This document shows, piece by piece, positions 42,754-52,689 of a DNA stretch of 64,000 bases (the first letter of the stretch is position 1; every line of letters begins with the position of its first letter). This DNA comes from Ruegeria atlantica. GTDB taxonomy: Bacteria > Pseudomonadota > Alphaproteobacteria > Rhodobacterales > Rhodobacteraceae. The stretch spans positions 62,001-126,000 of the forward strand of contig NZ_WQCG01000003.1 in assembly GCF_013032505.1 (NCBI RefSeq), written 5' to 3'. The notes below the pieces were generated by a model that worked only from the letters and a program-made list of their open reading frames with translations, made no database searches and was not told the DNA's origin. Position numbers and translations under genes: made by a program.

Positions 42754-45624
42754 TTGTCCCTATTCCTCATCGCGGCCCTTCCTTTTCTCGGCGCTGTTTT
42801 TCCAGCCCTTCTGATCAGGGCAGGACGAAATGCAGCGGCTTCCGCTGCTGGGTTGACGACATTTCTGGCGCTGATGGGTCTGTTGATCCACATTCCGTCG
42901 GTGATGCGAGGCGATGTAGTGACCGCCCGGTTCGAGTGGATACCCGCACTTGGCTTGAACGCTAATTTCATGCTGGACGGGCTGGGTTTTTTATTCGCCC
43001 TGCTGATCCTTGGGATCGGATTGCTGATCATCCTTTACGCGCGATTTTACCTTTCGCGCGAAGACCCGATGGGGCAGTTCTACACTTATCTTTTGTTGTT
43101 TCAGGGCGCAATGGTCGGGATTGTTCTATCGGACAACATACTGCTTTTGCTAATTTTCTGGGAACTTACGTCACTCAGTTCATTCCTGTTAATCGGGTAT
43201 TGGAAACATCTGCCCGAAGGACGCCAAGGTGCGCGGATGGCGCTTGCGGTGACGGGCTCTGGCGGGTTGGCCATGATTGCCGGGATGCTGATCCTGGGTA
43301 ACATCGTTGGGTCATATGATCTGAGCGTTATCCTGCAAAATAAAGAGCTGATCCAAACCTCGCCCTATTACCTGCCTGCACTGATCCTGATCCTTCTGGG
43401 GTGCTTCACAAAATCAGCGCAGTTCCCGTTTCATTTCTGGCTGCCCCACGCAATGGCCGCTCCGACGCCCGTTTCGGCCTATCTGCACTCGGCCACGATG
43501 GTAAAAGCCGGGTTGTTCCTGATGGCCCGGATGTGGCCGGTTTTGGCAGGCACAGACGCCTGGTTCTACATTGTTGCAACAACTGGACTTATTACCATGC
43601 TGATCGGCGCGGTGATTGCGCTGTTCAAGGATGATCTGAAGGCATTGCTGGCATTCTCGACCGTGTCGCATCTGGGGCTGGTCACCATGTTGCTGGGCTT
43701 TGGCACAAAGATCGCTGTCGTCGCAGCGATTTTCCACATAATCAACCACGCGACTTTCAAGTGTGCGCTGTTCATGACCGCAGGGATCGTGGATCACGAA
43801 ACCGGGACGCGTGATATCAAACGTCTGGGCGGCCTGCGTCATCTGATGCCGATCACCTTTACGATTGGAACAATCGCTGCGCTGTCGATGGCGGGCATTC
43901 CGCCCCTGAACGGATTCCTGTCCAAAGAAATGATGCTGGAAGAGACAGTGCACACGACGTGGATGCACTCTCACTACCTGGTCCCGGGGCTGGCATTGCT
44001 GGCCGCGCTGTTTTCAGCGGCCTATTCATTCCGCTTTGTCAGTCACGTGTTCATGGGCCCCGAGCGTCATGATTATCCAGCGCACCCGCATGACCCGCCT
44101 GTCGGGTTGTGGCTGGCCCCTGCATTCCTCGTAGTCTTGGTGGTGCTGATCGGATTGAACTCTGCCGCCATCGTGGGCCCATTGGTTGCGGTCGTATCCA
44201 GCGCGGTCATCGGCGGTGAAAAGCTGCCGTACTATTCGCTAAAACTGTGGCACGGCTTCACGCCTGCTCTGTACATGTCCGTGGTCGCGACGCTTGGCGG
44301 TCTGTTCCTGCTGAGCTTGCACAAGCATGAAGAAAAGCTGTGGAATGCACTTCCAAGACCCGAGGCAAAGGTGATATTTGACGCGGTAATTGCGGCACTG
44401 ACAAAGATCAGCCAAGTGGTCACCGACACGCTGCATAACGGCGTCCTCAGCCGCTATGCAGTCATCATGATCGCCTTCACGATCGGCCTTGGGTACTATG
44501 CTTATACCAGCGGCACGATTGGTCCCGAGACACGTGAGGCGTTGCCCATTCAGATCATTCCGCTGATCGGGTGGATCTGCCTTGTCGGTGCAACACTGGC
44601 AATCATGTGGTTCCACCGTAATCGCCTGTTGTCGCTGGTGCTGATCGGTGTTGTGGGCCTGATCGTCTCGATGGCCTTCAACTATTTGTCTGCCCCAGAT
44701 CTGGCACTTACACAGATCTCGGTCGAAGTGGTCACGATGATCCTGCTGCTGCTGTCGCTGAACTTCCTACCCACGGATACTCCCTGGGACAGCAGCGCCG
44801 CACGGCGATGGCGCGACGCGGCGATCTCCGTCGTTGCTGGCATCGGATCGGGCGCTCTGATCTATGCGCTGTTGCTACGGGACTTTGCCTTTCCGACAAT
44901 ATCGGAATTCCATCTGGCAAATTCGTACAAGGGCGGTGGCGGCACTAATGTAGTCAACGTCATCCTCGTAGACTTCAGGGGTTTTGATACCTTCGGCGAA
45001 ATCATCGTTCTGGGCATTGCCGCGCTGATCATCTTTGCCCTGACCGAAGCCGTTCTGGGCACCAATGTCCGTGGCTATCTGCTGAACCGAAAACCGCATT
45101 GGCCGCAATCGGGGGACTCGCACCCATTAATGATGGTGGTCGTGACCCGGATGATGATGCCTATCGCGCTGATGGTCGGGGCCTATATCTTTTTCCGCGG
45201 GCACAATCAGCCAGGCGGCGGTTTTATCGCCGGTCTGGTCGTCGCAATCGCCTTCCTGATGCAATACATGGCCAGCGGCTATACCTGGGCCATCGAACGC
45301 CAGAGGTTCTACTACCATGGCTCTATTGGCTGGGGCGTTCTGATTGCTGCGGCTACGGGGCTGGGTGCTTGGTTTAACGAGCGCCCGTTCCTGACCAGCG
45401 ATTTTGGCTATATCCATTGGCCCCCGCTGGAAGAGTTCGAATGGGCGACCGCCATCCTGTTTGACACCGGTGTCTTCCTGGCTGTTCTGGGTGCGGTGAT
45501 GCTGGCGTTGGACAGCTTGTCTCGCTTTGCGTGGCAGCCGGGCATGGCGCAGGAGTTCCCGATGGACATCAACCCGCTGCGGGATGATCGGACAGAAGAA
45601 GATAAAGAAAAGGAGCAGAGCTGA
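42754..45624 (+). CDS. mrpA: Na+/H+ antiporter subunit A fused to subunit B (MrpAB)
   Basis: The 956-residue membrane protein carries a NuoL-like antiporter part (LLLLIFWELTSLSSFLLIGYWK near residue 130, FHFWLPHAMAAPTPVSAYLHSATMVKAG near 228), then an MrpB-like module from about residue 790 (HPLMMVVVTRMMMPIALMVG, HNQPGGGFIAGL). The complex swaps Na+ (or K+) for H+ across the inner membrane. The TTG at 42754 fits the family N-terminus LSLFLIAALPFLGA and has GGAG nine bases upstream; the open frame reaches 42604 but without family match. It shares one base with mrpC. Confidence 0.92.
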   Translation: MSLFLIAALPFLGAVFPALLIRAGRNAAASAAGLTTFLALMGLLIHIPSVMRGDVVTARFEWIPALGLNANFMLDGLGFLFALLILGIGLLIILYARFYLSREDPMGQFYTYLLLFQGAMVGIVLSDNILLLLIFWELTSLSSFLLIGYWKHLPEGRQGARMALAVTGSGGLAMIAGMLILGNIVGSYDLSVILQNKELIQTSPYYLPALILILLGCFTKSAQFPFHFWLPHAMAAPTPVSAYLHSATMVKAGLFLMARMWPVLAGTDAWFYIVATTGLITMLIGAVIALFKDDLKALLAFSTVSHLGLVTMLLGFGTKIAVVAAIFHIINHATFKCALFMTAGIVDHETGTRDIKRLGGLRHLMPITFTIGTIAALSMAGIPPLNGFLSKEMMLEETVHTTWMHSHYLVPGLALLAALFSAAYSFRFVSHVFMGPERHDYPAHPHDPPVGLWLAPAFLVVLVVLIGLNSAAIVGPLVAVVSSAVIGGEKLPYYSLKLWHGFTPALYMSVVATLGGLFLLSLHKHEEKLWNALPRPEAKVIFDAVIAALTKISQVVTDTLHNGVLSRYAVIMIAFTIGLGYYAYTSGTIGPETREALPIQIIPLIGWICLVGATLAIMWFHRNRLLSLVLIGVVGLIVSMAFNYLSAPDLALTQISVEVVTMILLLLSLNFLPTDTPWDSSAARRWRDAAISVVAGIGSGALIYALLLRDFAFPTISEFHLANSYKGGGGTNVVNVILVDFRGFDTFGEIIVLGIAALIIFALTEAVLGTNVRGYLLNRKPHWPQSGDSHPLMMVVVTRMMMPIALMVGAYIFFRGHNQPGGGFIAGLVVAIAFLMQYMASGYTWAIERQRFYYHGSIGWGVLIAAATGLGAWFNERPFLTSDFGYIHWPPLEEFEWATAILFDTGVFLAVLGAVMLALDSLSRFAWQPGMAQEFPMDINPLRDDRTEEDKEKEQS

Positions 45625-45983
45625 TGGAAGCGCTCGTAGCCTCTGCTGTTGGTGTCATGACTGCTGCGGGGATTTTCCTGATCCTGCGCCGCCGGACCTT
45701 CCCCGTCATTCTGGGTCTGTCCCTGCTGACCTACGCCGTGAACGTGTTCCTGTTCGCAACCGGCCGTCTGGCTTTGGATGCGCCTGCTGTTCTGAACAAA
45801 TACGAAGAAGTGCCCTATACTGATCCGCTGCCGCAGGCATTGGTGCTGACGGCTATCGTGATTTCGTTCGGGATGACCGCGGTGATCGTGATGATCGCAC
45901 TCAGCGCCTACCTGTCCTCCAAGGATGACCATATCGACATGACCGCGCAGGACAGCGTGGACGCGCTGGGAGAAGACGCATGA
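45624..45983 (+). CDS. mrpC: Na+/H+ antiporter subunit C
   Basis: The 119-residue protein is a NuoK-like subunit with three membrane helices (GVMTAAGIFLILRRRTFPVILGLSLLTYAVNVFLF) and the typical YTDPLPQALVLTAIVISFG. It is one of the small subunits of the Mrp complex. The ATG shares its A with the mrpA stop, and its end overlaps mrpD by four bases. Confidence 0.95.
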   Translation: MEALVASAVGVMTAAGIFLILRRRTFPVILGLSLLTYAVNVFLFATGRLALDAPAVLNKYEEVPYTDPLPQALVLTAIVISFGMTAVIVMIALSAYLSSKDDHIDMTAQDSVDALGEDA

Positions 45984-47524
45984 ACCACTGGATCGTTGCG
46001 CCGATCGTCCTGCCCGCGATACTGGCCCCGTTTATCATCATGGTCCTGCGGTTTCACCTGGACCTGCAGCGCATCTTTTCGGTCGCCGGTGTGGTGGCCC
46101 TGCTGGGTATTGCCCTGACCATCACCGCACAGGCGGCAGGTGGTGATATTCAGGTCTATGAGCTGGGCAACTGGCCCGCGCCATTTGGTATCGTTCTGGT
46201 GCTGGACCGCCTGTCAGCCATGATGGTGCTTCTTACGGCGTTATTAGCGTTGCCCATCGTGCTCTACGCCATCGCATCCGGCTGGGACGACAGGGGCAAG
46301 CACTTTCACGCCCTATTCCATTTTCAGCTGATGGGCGTCTGTGGCGCGTTCCTGACCGGCGATGCCTTCAACCTGTTCGTGTTCTTCGAAGTTCTGCTGA
46401 TTGCCTCCTACGGTCTGATGACACATGGCGGCGGTGCGGTACGGCTTAAAGCCGGGGTGCAATACGTGGTTTATAACCTGCTTGGTTCCACCCTGTTCCT
46501 GTTTGCTTTGGGCACGCTTTACGCCGTGACTGGGACGTTGAACATGGCGGATATGGCGCTGCGCGTGGCCGAACTGCCAGCAGATGACACCGCCCTGCTG
46601 CGGGTCGGTGCGGTTTTGCTGCTGCTTGTGTTCTGTATTAAGGCCGCCGTACTTCCGCTGCATTTCTGGTTGCCAGCGAGCTATGCCAGCGCGCCGCTAC
46701 CCGTCGCCGCCTTGTTTGCGATCATGACCAAGGTCGGTGCCTACTCGATCCTGCGGATGTACACGCTGGGCTTCGGGCCCGAAGTTGAGGCAACGCAGGG
46801 TCTCGTCGGCGCATGGCTGCAACCTGCCGCATTGGTGACGTTGGCCGTCGGTGCCATCGGCATTCTGGGCGCTCAGCATATCGCACGAATGGTGGCGTTC
46901 TGTGCCATCACCTCGATGGGAACCTTGCTGATTGCGATCTCGTTGTTCACTGAAACGGCGACAGCCGCTGCGTTGTACTATGTCTATCATTCAACCCTGG
47001 CGACCGCGTTCATGTTCCTTGTTGCCGATCTGGTGATGGAGCGTCGCGGCGGGGCGATTGCTCCAACTGCGCCGATGCCGCAATCGGGTCTGATCTCATC
47101 GCTGTTCTTCGTGGGCGCCATAGCGCTTGCGGGCATGCCGCCGCTGTCGGGTTTCATCGGCAAGCTTTTGGTTTTGGATGCGGCCCGCGACGCGCCGGAT
47201 GCAAACGCTATCTGGGCCGTAATCCTGATCGGATCCTTCGTCACAATCGTGGGTCTTGCCCGGGCAGGCTCATTGATCTTCTGGAAAAGCCATGATGCCC
47301 AGCACAACACTGAAATGGACCCGGAAAACGAAGAAGACACCCCGCACACTCCTGCGCCCGAGCCGAACACCGGACTGGCCTTCACCGCCGTATTCGCAAT
47401 GGCGATGGGCCTTGTGCTGCTGACCCTGTTTGCCGGACCTGCGCTGGAGTATACCAATAAAACGGCCGAGCAATTGTTCACACCCGAGAACTACATCGCA
47501 GCCGTTTTGGGAGGCGACGCATGA
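45980..47524 (+). CDS. mrpD: Na+/H+ antiporter subunit D
   Basis: A 514-residue NuoM/N-like subunit with about fourteen helices. The family features are NLFVFFEVLLIASYGL near residue 130 (the conserved Glu), LPLHFWLPASYASAPLPVAALFAIMTK near 225 (conserved Lys/His) and AGMPPLSGFIGK near 385. A polar insert rich in Glu/Pro (NEEDTPHTPAPEP) lies before the last helix. ATGA overlaps at both ends. Confidence 0.95.
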   Translation: MNHWIVAPIVLPAILAPFIIMVLRFHLDLQRIFSVAGVVALLGIALTITAQAAGGDIQVYELGNWPAPFGIVLVLDRLSAMMVLLTALLALPIVLYAIASGWDDRGKHFHALFHFQLMGVCGAFLTGDAFNLFVFFEVLLIASYGLMTHGGGAVRLKAGVQYVVYNLLGSTLFLFALGTLYAVTGTLNMADMALRVAELPADDTALLRVGAVLLLLVFCIKAAVLPLHFWLPASYASAPLPVAALFAIMTKVGAYSILRMYTLGFGPEVEATQGLVGAWLQPAALVTLAVGAIGILGAQHIARMVAFCAITSMGTLLIAISLFTETATAAALYYVYHSTLATAFMFLVADLVMERRGGAIAPTAPMPQSGLISSLFFVGAIALAGMPPLSGFIGKLLVLDAARDAPDANAIWAVILIGSFVTIVGLARAGSLIFWKSHDAQHNTEMDPENEEDTPHTPAPEPNTGLAFTAVFAMAMGLVLLTLFAGPALEYTNKTAEQLFTPENYIAAVLGGDA

Positions 47525-48021
47525 TCAGACTTCTGCACCGGATATTCCCCCACCCGCATCTGACCTTTCTTTTGACGGTCGTTTGGGTCTTACTGGCCAA
47601 CAATTTGACGCTGAATTCTGTGGTTTTCGGTCTGATCCTGGGCATCATCATCCCCTTCATCACGCAGCCTTACTGGCCTGATCGTCCAAAGCTGCGCAAC
47701 TGGCCCATGGTCGTCGAATACATTCTGGTTGTACTGTGGGACATCGTGGTCGCCAACGTAACTGTCGCCCGCATCATCCTCTTCAAACGCGACGCAGATC
47801 GTCAGCCGGCCTGGATCTGTGTCCCGCTGGAATTGCGCACCCCTGAGGCGATCACGGTGCTGGCAGGTACAATCACCATGACACCCGGCACCGTCAGTAG
47901 TGATCTGTCTGCGCAAGGACATAACCTGCTGGTGCATTGTCTGGATGCACCCGACCCTAACGCCGTGCGAGATCAAATCAAAAGCCGTTACGAACGTCGC
48001 CTGAAGGAGATTTTCGAATGA
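47521..48021 (+). CDS. mrpE: Na+/H+ antiporter subunit E
   Basis: This 166-residue subunit has two membrane helices near the N-terminus, followed by a cytoplasmic domain that includes ITVLAGTITMTPGTVSSDLS. MrpE is needed for assembly or activity of the complex. Overlaps of four bases link it to mrpD and mrpF. Confidence 0.94.
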   Translation: MIRLLHRIFPHPHLTFLLTVVWVLLANNLTLNSVVFGLILGIIIPFITQPYWPDRPKLRNWPMVVEYILVVLWDIVVANVTVARIILFKRDADRQPAWICVPLELRTPEAITVLAGTITMTPGTVSSDLSAQGHNLLVHCLDAPDPNAVRDQIKSRYERRLKEIFE

Positions 48022-48287
48022 TCTATTATGCGATCTTTTTTGCCTTTGCATGTTTCGGGGCGGCCGTCATGATGTGCCTCTGGCGCATCATCACCGCTGA
48101 CGGCGTCGGCACCAGAGTCCTTGCGCTGGATACGATGGTCATCAACACGATCGCCCTGATGATCCTGTACGGCCTGCAATTGGGAACCGAGATCTTCTTC
48201 GAATCCGCCATGATCATCGCCATGCTGGGTTTTGTCTCAACAGTTGCCTACGCGCGGTTCATGCTGCGCGGCAATATTATCGAGTGA
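48018..48287 (+). CDS. mrpF: Na+/H+ antiporter subunit F
   Basis: An 89-residue protein of three helices; the conserved segment GVGTRVLALDTMVINTIAL near residue 31 contains the Asp important in the family. It overlaps mrpE as ATGA and ends seven bases before mrpG. Confidence 0.94.
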   Translation: MIYYAIFFAFACFGAAVMMCLWRIITADGVGTRVLALDTMVINTIALMILYGLQLGTEIFFESAMIIAMLGFVSTVAYARFMLRGNIIE

Positions 48288-48294
48288 GGGCATC

Positions 48295-48681
48295 ATGGGT
48301 TTCATTTTCGAATTACTGATCGCCTTCTTCCTGGTCGTCTCGGGCATATTCGGCTTTGTCGGCTCATACGGGATGATCAAGCTAAAAGACCCGATGTCCC
48401 GCCTGCACGCGCCCACCAAGGCGACGACGCTGGGCGTCGGGGGCGTGTTGCTGGCATCGATCTGCCACTCGATACTGATAGAAGAACATCTGTCGCTGCA
48501 CGAGCTTCTGATCACGCTGTTTTTGTTCCTGACCGCTCCGATCACGGCCCTGTTCATTGCCAAATGGCACATTCACCGTCATGAAAAGCCCAAGGATCTG
48601 CCGGACGCAGGCGAGGACGAGCTTTGGGCCACGCACGCGGTTGAGCAGGTCGAAGACGTCCCTGAACACAGTAAGTCCTGA
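48295..48681 (+). CDS. mrpG: Na+/H+ antiporter subunit G
   Basis: A 128-residue protein with three helices and the family motif GSYGMIKLKDPMSRLHAPTKATTLGVGG, ending in an acidic tail. It completes the six-gene (fused AB, C-G) Mrp set. The ATG at 48295 follows TGAGGG; the longer frame from 48232 would overlap mrpF. The selD fusion gene starts five bases after its stop. Confidence 0.93.
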   Translation: MGFIFELLIAFFLVVSGIFGFVGSYGMIKLKDPMSRLHAPTKATTLGVGGVLLASICHSILIEEHLSLHELLITLFLFLTAPITALFIAKWHIHRHEKPKDLPDAGEDELWATHAVEQVEDVPEHSKS

Positions 48682-48686
48682 ATTTA

Positions 48687-50846
48687 ATGCACCACCCACC
48701 GCTGCCATTAACCCGCGATCTGGTTCTCATTGGCGGGGGCCACACCCATGCGTTGTTGCTGCGCAAGTGGGGGATGAACCCCCTGCCCGGCGCGCGGGTT
48801 ACGGTGATCAACCCCGGCCCCACCGCGCCATATTCAGGGATGCTGCCGGGCTTTGTCGCTGGGCATTATCTGCGTGAAGAGCTAGAAATTGATTTGGTCA
48901 GGCTTGCCCGCTTTGCCGGTGCGCGGGTCATTCTGGGTGCGGTATCCGGCATCGACACTGACCGGCGCGAGGTTCATGTGCCAAACCGTCCGCCAGTGGC
49001 ATTTGATGTTGCGTCAGTCAATGTGGGGATCACCTCGGACATGCCCGCCCTACCCGGTTTTTCCGAACATGCCGTTCCGGCAAAACCACTGGGTACATTC
49101 GCTGCCAAATGGGCCGAATATCTGGGGGGACCAGGCGACGCCTCGATTGCTGTGATCGGCGGCGGTGTGGCCGGGGCCGAGCTTATCATGGCCATGGCGT
49201 TTGCGCTGCGTACCAAAGGCCGCACCGCGCAACTGACCCTTATTGACAATTCGCAAGCTTTGACAGCAACCCATCCCAAGTCGGCAGTGATCGTTCGCAA
49301 AGCGATGGCTGATCTGGGCATAGAAGTTATCGAACAGGCATCCGTTTCTCGGATCACTCAGGACCAAGTTACGCTTTCGGATGGCCGCCAAATCCCGGCA
49401 AGCTTTGTGACCGGTGCCGCCGGTGCGAAACCCTATGACTGGATCGCCAACACGGGGCTGGACCTTCAGGACGGCTTCATACGTGTAAACGCGCAATTGC
49501 AATCCAGCGATCCGTCCATTTTTGCCGCCGGTGACTGCGCACATCTGAACGAAAACCCCCGCCCCAAAGCAGGTGTTTATGCCGTGCGTGAGGCCCCTGT
49601 ATTGTTTGATAACTTAAGTGCAGCTTTGGGGTCCGGTGACCTGCGACGGTATGAGCCGCAAAAGGATTATCTCAAGCTGATCTCGCTGGGCGGCAAGTCC
49701 GCGCTGGGAGAGCGGTTGGGAACCTCGTTCAGCGGGTCGTTGATGTGGAAATGGAAAAACCACATTGACCAGAGCTTTATGAACAAGTTCCGCAACCTCC
49801 CACAGATGAAACCACCGGCGTTGCCCCGCGAGCACGCGGCCGGTCTTACCGAAGCCTTTGGTGAAAAACCCATGTGCGGCGGCTGCGGTGCCAAAGTCGG
49901 GCGCGGCGCGCTGCAAACTGCGCTTGCCGACCTGCCCGCCCCCATTCGTGCAGATGTCACACCCTTGCCCGGCGATGATGCCGCCCTGTTGCAGACCGGA
50001 GGCACGCGGCAGGTCATGACTTCGGACCATCTGCGCAGCTTCCTCGACGATCCTGTCCTGATGACCCGAATTGCTTCGGTTCACGCCCTTGGCGACATCT
50101 GGGCGATGGGCGCCCAACCTCAGGCAGCCACGGCAACGATCATCCTGCCCCGCATGTCGCCAACCCTGCAGCGTCGCACCATGGCCGAGGTCATGGCAAC
50201 AGCAAGCGACGTCATCCGTGATGCAGGGGCTGAGATCGTCGGCGGCCACAGTTCGATGGGTGACGAGATGACGATTGGCTTCACCCTGACTGGCCTGTGC
50301 GACGCCGAACCGATCACTCTGGCCGGCGCGCGGCCCGGTGATGCATTGATCCTATCTAAACCATTGGGCAGCGGCGTTCTGATGGCAGCAGAGATGGCGG
50401 GCGCAGCCAGAGGTGAATGGGTTGCGGCGGCTCTTGCACATATGGTTCAGCCACAAGGCAAAGCCTCTGAGATTTTGGCTGGCGCGCATGCAATGACCGA
50501 TGTCACAGGCTTTGGTCTTGCGGGGCATCTATTGGGTATTACCGAAGCCTCGGGGTGTGGTGCTACTCTGAACCTTGAGGCGGTTCCGGCAATGGATGGC
50601 GCGATAGAACTGGCTGCCCGAGGCGTCCGGTCAACCCTGTTTGATGACAATCGCGCAATTACGCCCGAGTTGCCAACGGGCGGCAAAGCCGACCTGCTTT
50701 TCGACCCGCAGACCGCTGGGGGCCTACTGGCCGCGATCCCGGTGGATCAAGGGCAGACTATTTGCGAAGCGTTGCGCGAGGCAGGATATCCGGCCGCAAT
50801 CATTGGGTACATGACCGAAGCACCGGGGCTTAACATTCAAAGCTGA
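48687..50846 (+). CDS. selD: Oxidoreductase-selenide water dikinase fusion (SelD)
   Basis: The 719-residue protein joins an NADH-dehydrogenase-like FAD/NAD(P) oxidoreductase (LVLIGGGHTHALLLRKW near 12, second dinucleotide motif VIGGGVAGAEL at 156-166, AAGDCAHL at 280-287) to a C-terminal selenophosphate synthetase from about 390, with the loop CGGCGAK at 397-403 and GDDAALL soon after. SelD makes selenophosphate from selenide and ATP. The fusion may supply or protect the reduced selenium. The nearby mnmH gene is the likely user. It follows mrpG after five bases, with a weak ribosome site. Confidence 0.93.
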   Translation: MHHPPLPLTRDLVLIGGGHTHALLLRKWGMNPLPGARVTVINPGPTAPYSGMLPGFVAGHYLREELEIDLVRLARFAGARVILGAVSGIDTDRREVHVPNRPPVAFDVASVNVGITSDMPALPGFSEHAVPAKPLGTFAAKWAEYLGGPGDASIAVIGGGVAGAELIMAMAFALRTKGRTAQLTLIDNSQALTATHPKSAVIVRKAMADLGIEVIEQASVSRITQDQVTLSDGRQIPASFVTGAAGAKPYDWIANTGLDLQDGFIRVNAQLQSSDPSIFAAGDCAHLNENPRPKAGVYAVREAPVLFDNLSAALGSGDLRRYEPQKDYLKLISLGGKSALGERLGTSFSGSLMWKWKNHIDQSFMNKFRNLPQMKPPALPREHAAGLTEAFGEKPMCGGCGAKVGRGALQTALADLPAPIRADVTPLPGDDAALLQTGGTRQVMTSDHLRSFLDDPVLMTRIASVHALGDIWAMGAQPQAATATIILPRMSPTLQRRTMAEVMATASDVIRDAGAEIVGGHSSMGDEMTIGFTLTGLCDAEPITLAGARPGDALILSKPLGSGVLMAAEMAGAARGEWVAAALAHMVQPQGKASEILAGAHAMTDVTGFGLAGHLLGITEASGCGATLNLEAVPAMDGAIELAARGVRSTLFDDNRAITPELPTGGKADLLFDPQTAGGLLAAIPVDQGQTICEALREAGYPAAIIGYMTEAPGLNIQS

Positions 50847-51889
50847 CCCACAATGGCTTCGATCTGCGCAGCAGTTTGGGTCAAACCGGCTTCATCCAGC
50901 GTTGGTGCATGGACATTTGCGATGACGTCCGCCGTGCGCACGCGACTGGATTTTGAGTATGCAGGGTCATAATGCTGTTCAATCAGCGCATGAGTCAGCC
51001 CCCGTTTGTCGCCCGCATCAATCAGGTCAAGCCAACCATCCACCACGTCATGCCCTCGATGAAACCGCAGCGGGGAGAGACGATCACGGAGGCGTTCATA
51101 GTCCGACAAAACGTCGTTATAAGCGGACACCAAGTAATCCGAACGCGCCTGAATGGACGCTGTAATCTGAATGCGCGGGGCTTGGCGTAAGGCCGTCCAT
51201 AACGTTGGCGGCAGGATCAAGGACCCGATTTTCGAAGACTCTGCCTCGACCAAAACCGGGCGCGACGTGTCCAGACGGCAAAGCGCAGCAGCAAGCGCGG
51301 ACTCGAACGCTTTTTGGCTGGGTTGGCCGCCGGGCAATTCACCTAGCAAGGATCCGCGATGGTTAGCCAACCCTTCCAGATCCAGAACCTGAACGCCACG
51401 TACGGCAAGGTGCGCCAACAATTCGGTCTTGGCCGTGCCGGTATAGCCGTCCAACGCGACTAGACGATGAGATAGCGGGTCATCATAAAGATACCGATTC
51501 ACTAACCGGCGATAGGTTCGATAGCCACCTTCGACCACTTCGGCCCGCCAGCCGATCTGTTGCAGCATCCAGGTGAATGACCCTGATCTTTGCCCGCCAC
51601 GCCAGCAATACACCAGCGGCCGCCACCCGCCTTCGTGATGAGACAGGCTGTTCTCGATGTGATTGGCTGCATTTCGAAACACGAGTGCAGCCCCGAGTTT
51701 GCGCGCCAAAAATGGGCTTTCCTGAACATAGATCGTGCCGACACGGGCGCGTTCCTCATTGTCCAAAACGGGAAGGCTGATGGCGCCGGGAAGATGGTCC
51801 TCGCCAAATTCCGCCGGGCTGCGCACGTCGATCACCGTGTCGAATTCATGCGCATAGAGATCGGGCAGGCTGTCGAATTTCAGAACCAT
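50837..51889 (-). CDS. mnmH: tRNA 2-selenouridine(34) synthase MnmH
   Basis: The 350-residue enzyme replaces sulfur by selenium in the wobble uridine of some tRNAs, with a geranylated intermediate and selenophosphate as donor. An N-terminal rhodanese domain has its Cys 95 in LVYCWRGGQRS; a P-loop domain follows with GYTGTAKT (148-155). Its 3' end overlaps that of the selD gene by ten bases in the convergent sense. The shared place of donor and user is a strong functional link. Confidence 0.95.
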   Translation of the reverse strand: MVLKFDSLPDLYAHEFDTVIDVRSPAEFGEDHLPGAISLPVLDNEERARVGTIYVQESPFLARKLGAALVFRNAANHIENSLSHHEGGWRPLVYCWRGGQRSGSFTWMLQQIGWRAEVVEGGYRTYRRLVNRYLYDDPLSHRLVALDGYTGTAKTELLAHLAVRGVQVLDLEGLANHRGSLLGELPGGQPSQKAFESALAAALCRLDTSRPVLVEAESSKIGSLILPPTLWTALRQAPRIQITASIQARSDYLVSAYNDVLSDYERLRDRLSPLRFHRGHDVVDGWLDLIDAGDKRGLTHALIEQHYDPAYSKSSRVRTADVIANVHAPTLDEAGLTQTAAQIEAIVGQL

Positions 51890-51931
51890 GTCAGAGGTCT
51901 ATCCCGCAAAGCTGAGAATGGAAAGTCGGGC

Positions 51932-52597
51932 CTAGGTTTCGAACCGTTCAATCAACTCCGGCCCGCTGGCGCGGTTAGAATTCACGGCCGGATCGACCCG
52001 ATGATAGCGGAGGATATCCTCGGCCCCCGGCTGCATCAGACGCGCCGCACCTTTTCCGGCCTCACCCAGCCACAGCGGCCAGTCATCGGGTTCCAGAATC
52101 AAAGGCATGCGGTGGTGGATCGTGCTGAGGTTTCGGTTGGCGGCTGTTGTCACGATGGCGCAAGTACCCTGCCGCGCCTCCTCAGGACCCCAATCCTGCC
52201 AGACGCCGGCAAAGGCAATCGGTGCACCGTCCTTTCGGAAAATATACCACGGCAACCTTTCCCCCTGTTCCGTCTTGGTCCATTCATAAAACCCTGTAGC
52301 GGCCATCAGACAGCGGCGTTCCCGGCATGCAGCGCGAAAGGCGGGCTTTTCAGCCAGCGTTTCAGCCCGGGCATTGATCAGCAAAGGCCCCGCGTTTTCG
52401 GCCTTGTACCAATGGGGTAAAAACCCCCAGCGCAGCGGGTCGAGCGTGCGTCCGTTTTCGCCCGCGCGCACCACGTGCACTTGATTGGTCGGGCAGACGT
52501 TGAAATTCGGGACCGGTGGCAAAGTGTTAGCCGGGCGCGCCGAAAAAAGCTGCGCCATTGCATCGTTGGGAAGTGTTACGGCAAACCGTCCGCACAT
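51932..52597 (-). CDS. SOS-associated peptidase YedK/HMCES family protein
   Basis: The 221-residue SRAP protein protects abasic sites in single-stranded DNA by forming a crosslink through its Cys 2, which is visible (MCGRFAV). The other active residues are in LLINARAETLAEKP (Asn), TGFYEW (Glu) and STIHHRMPLIL (His). Length is normal. It lies on the same strand as mnmH, 42 bases away, and has a hairpin terminator of the preceding gene before it. Confidence 0.93.
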   Translation of the reverse strand: MCGRFAVTLPNDAMAQLFSARPANTLPPVPNFNVCPTNQVHVVRAGENGRTLDPLRWGFLPHWYKAENAGPLLINARAETLAEKPAFRAACRERRCLMAATGFYEWTKTEQGERLPWYIFRKDGAPIAFAGVWQDWGPEEARQGTCAIVTTAANRNLSTIHHRMPLILEPDDWPLWLGEAGKGAARLMQPGAEDILRYHRVDPAVNSNRASGPELIERFET

Positions 52598-52689
52598 AGG
52601 CCTTGCCCCTTCTTCAGAAACTGTAGGTTAATGACTTTTTTGCCGACACCGAGTGGAGCGCCACCAAGCCGTTTCTGACCATAAGACTG

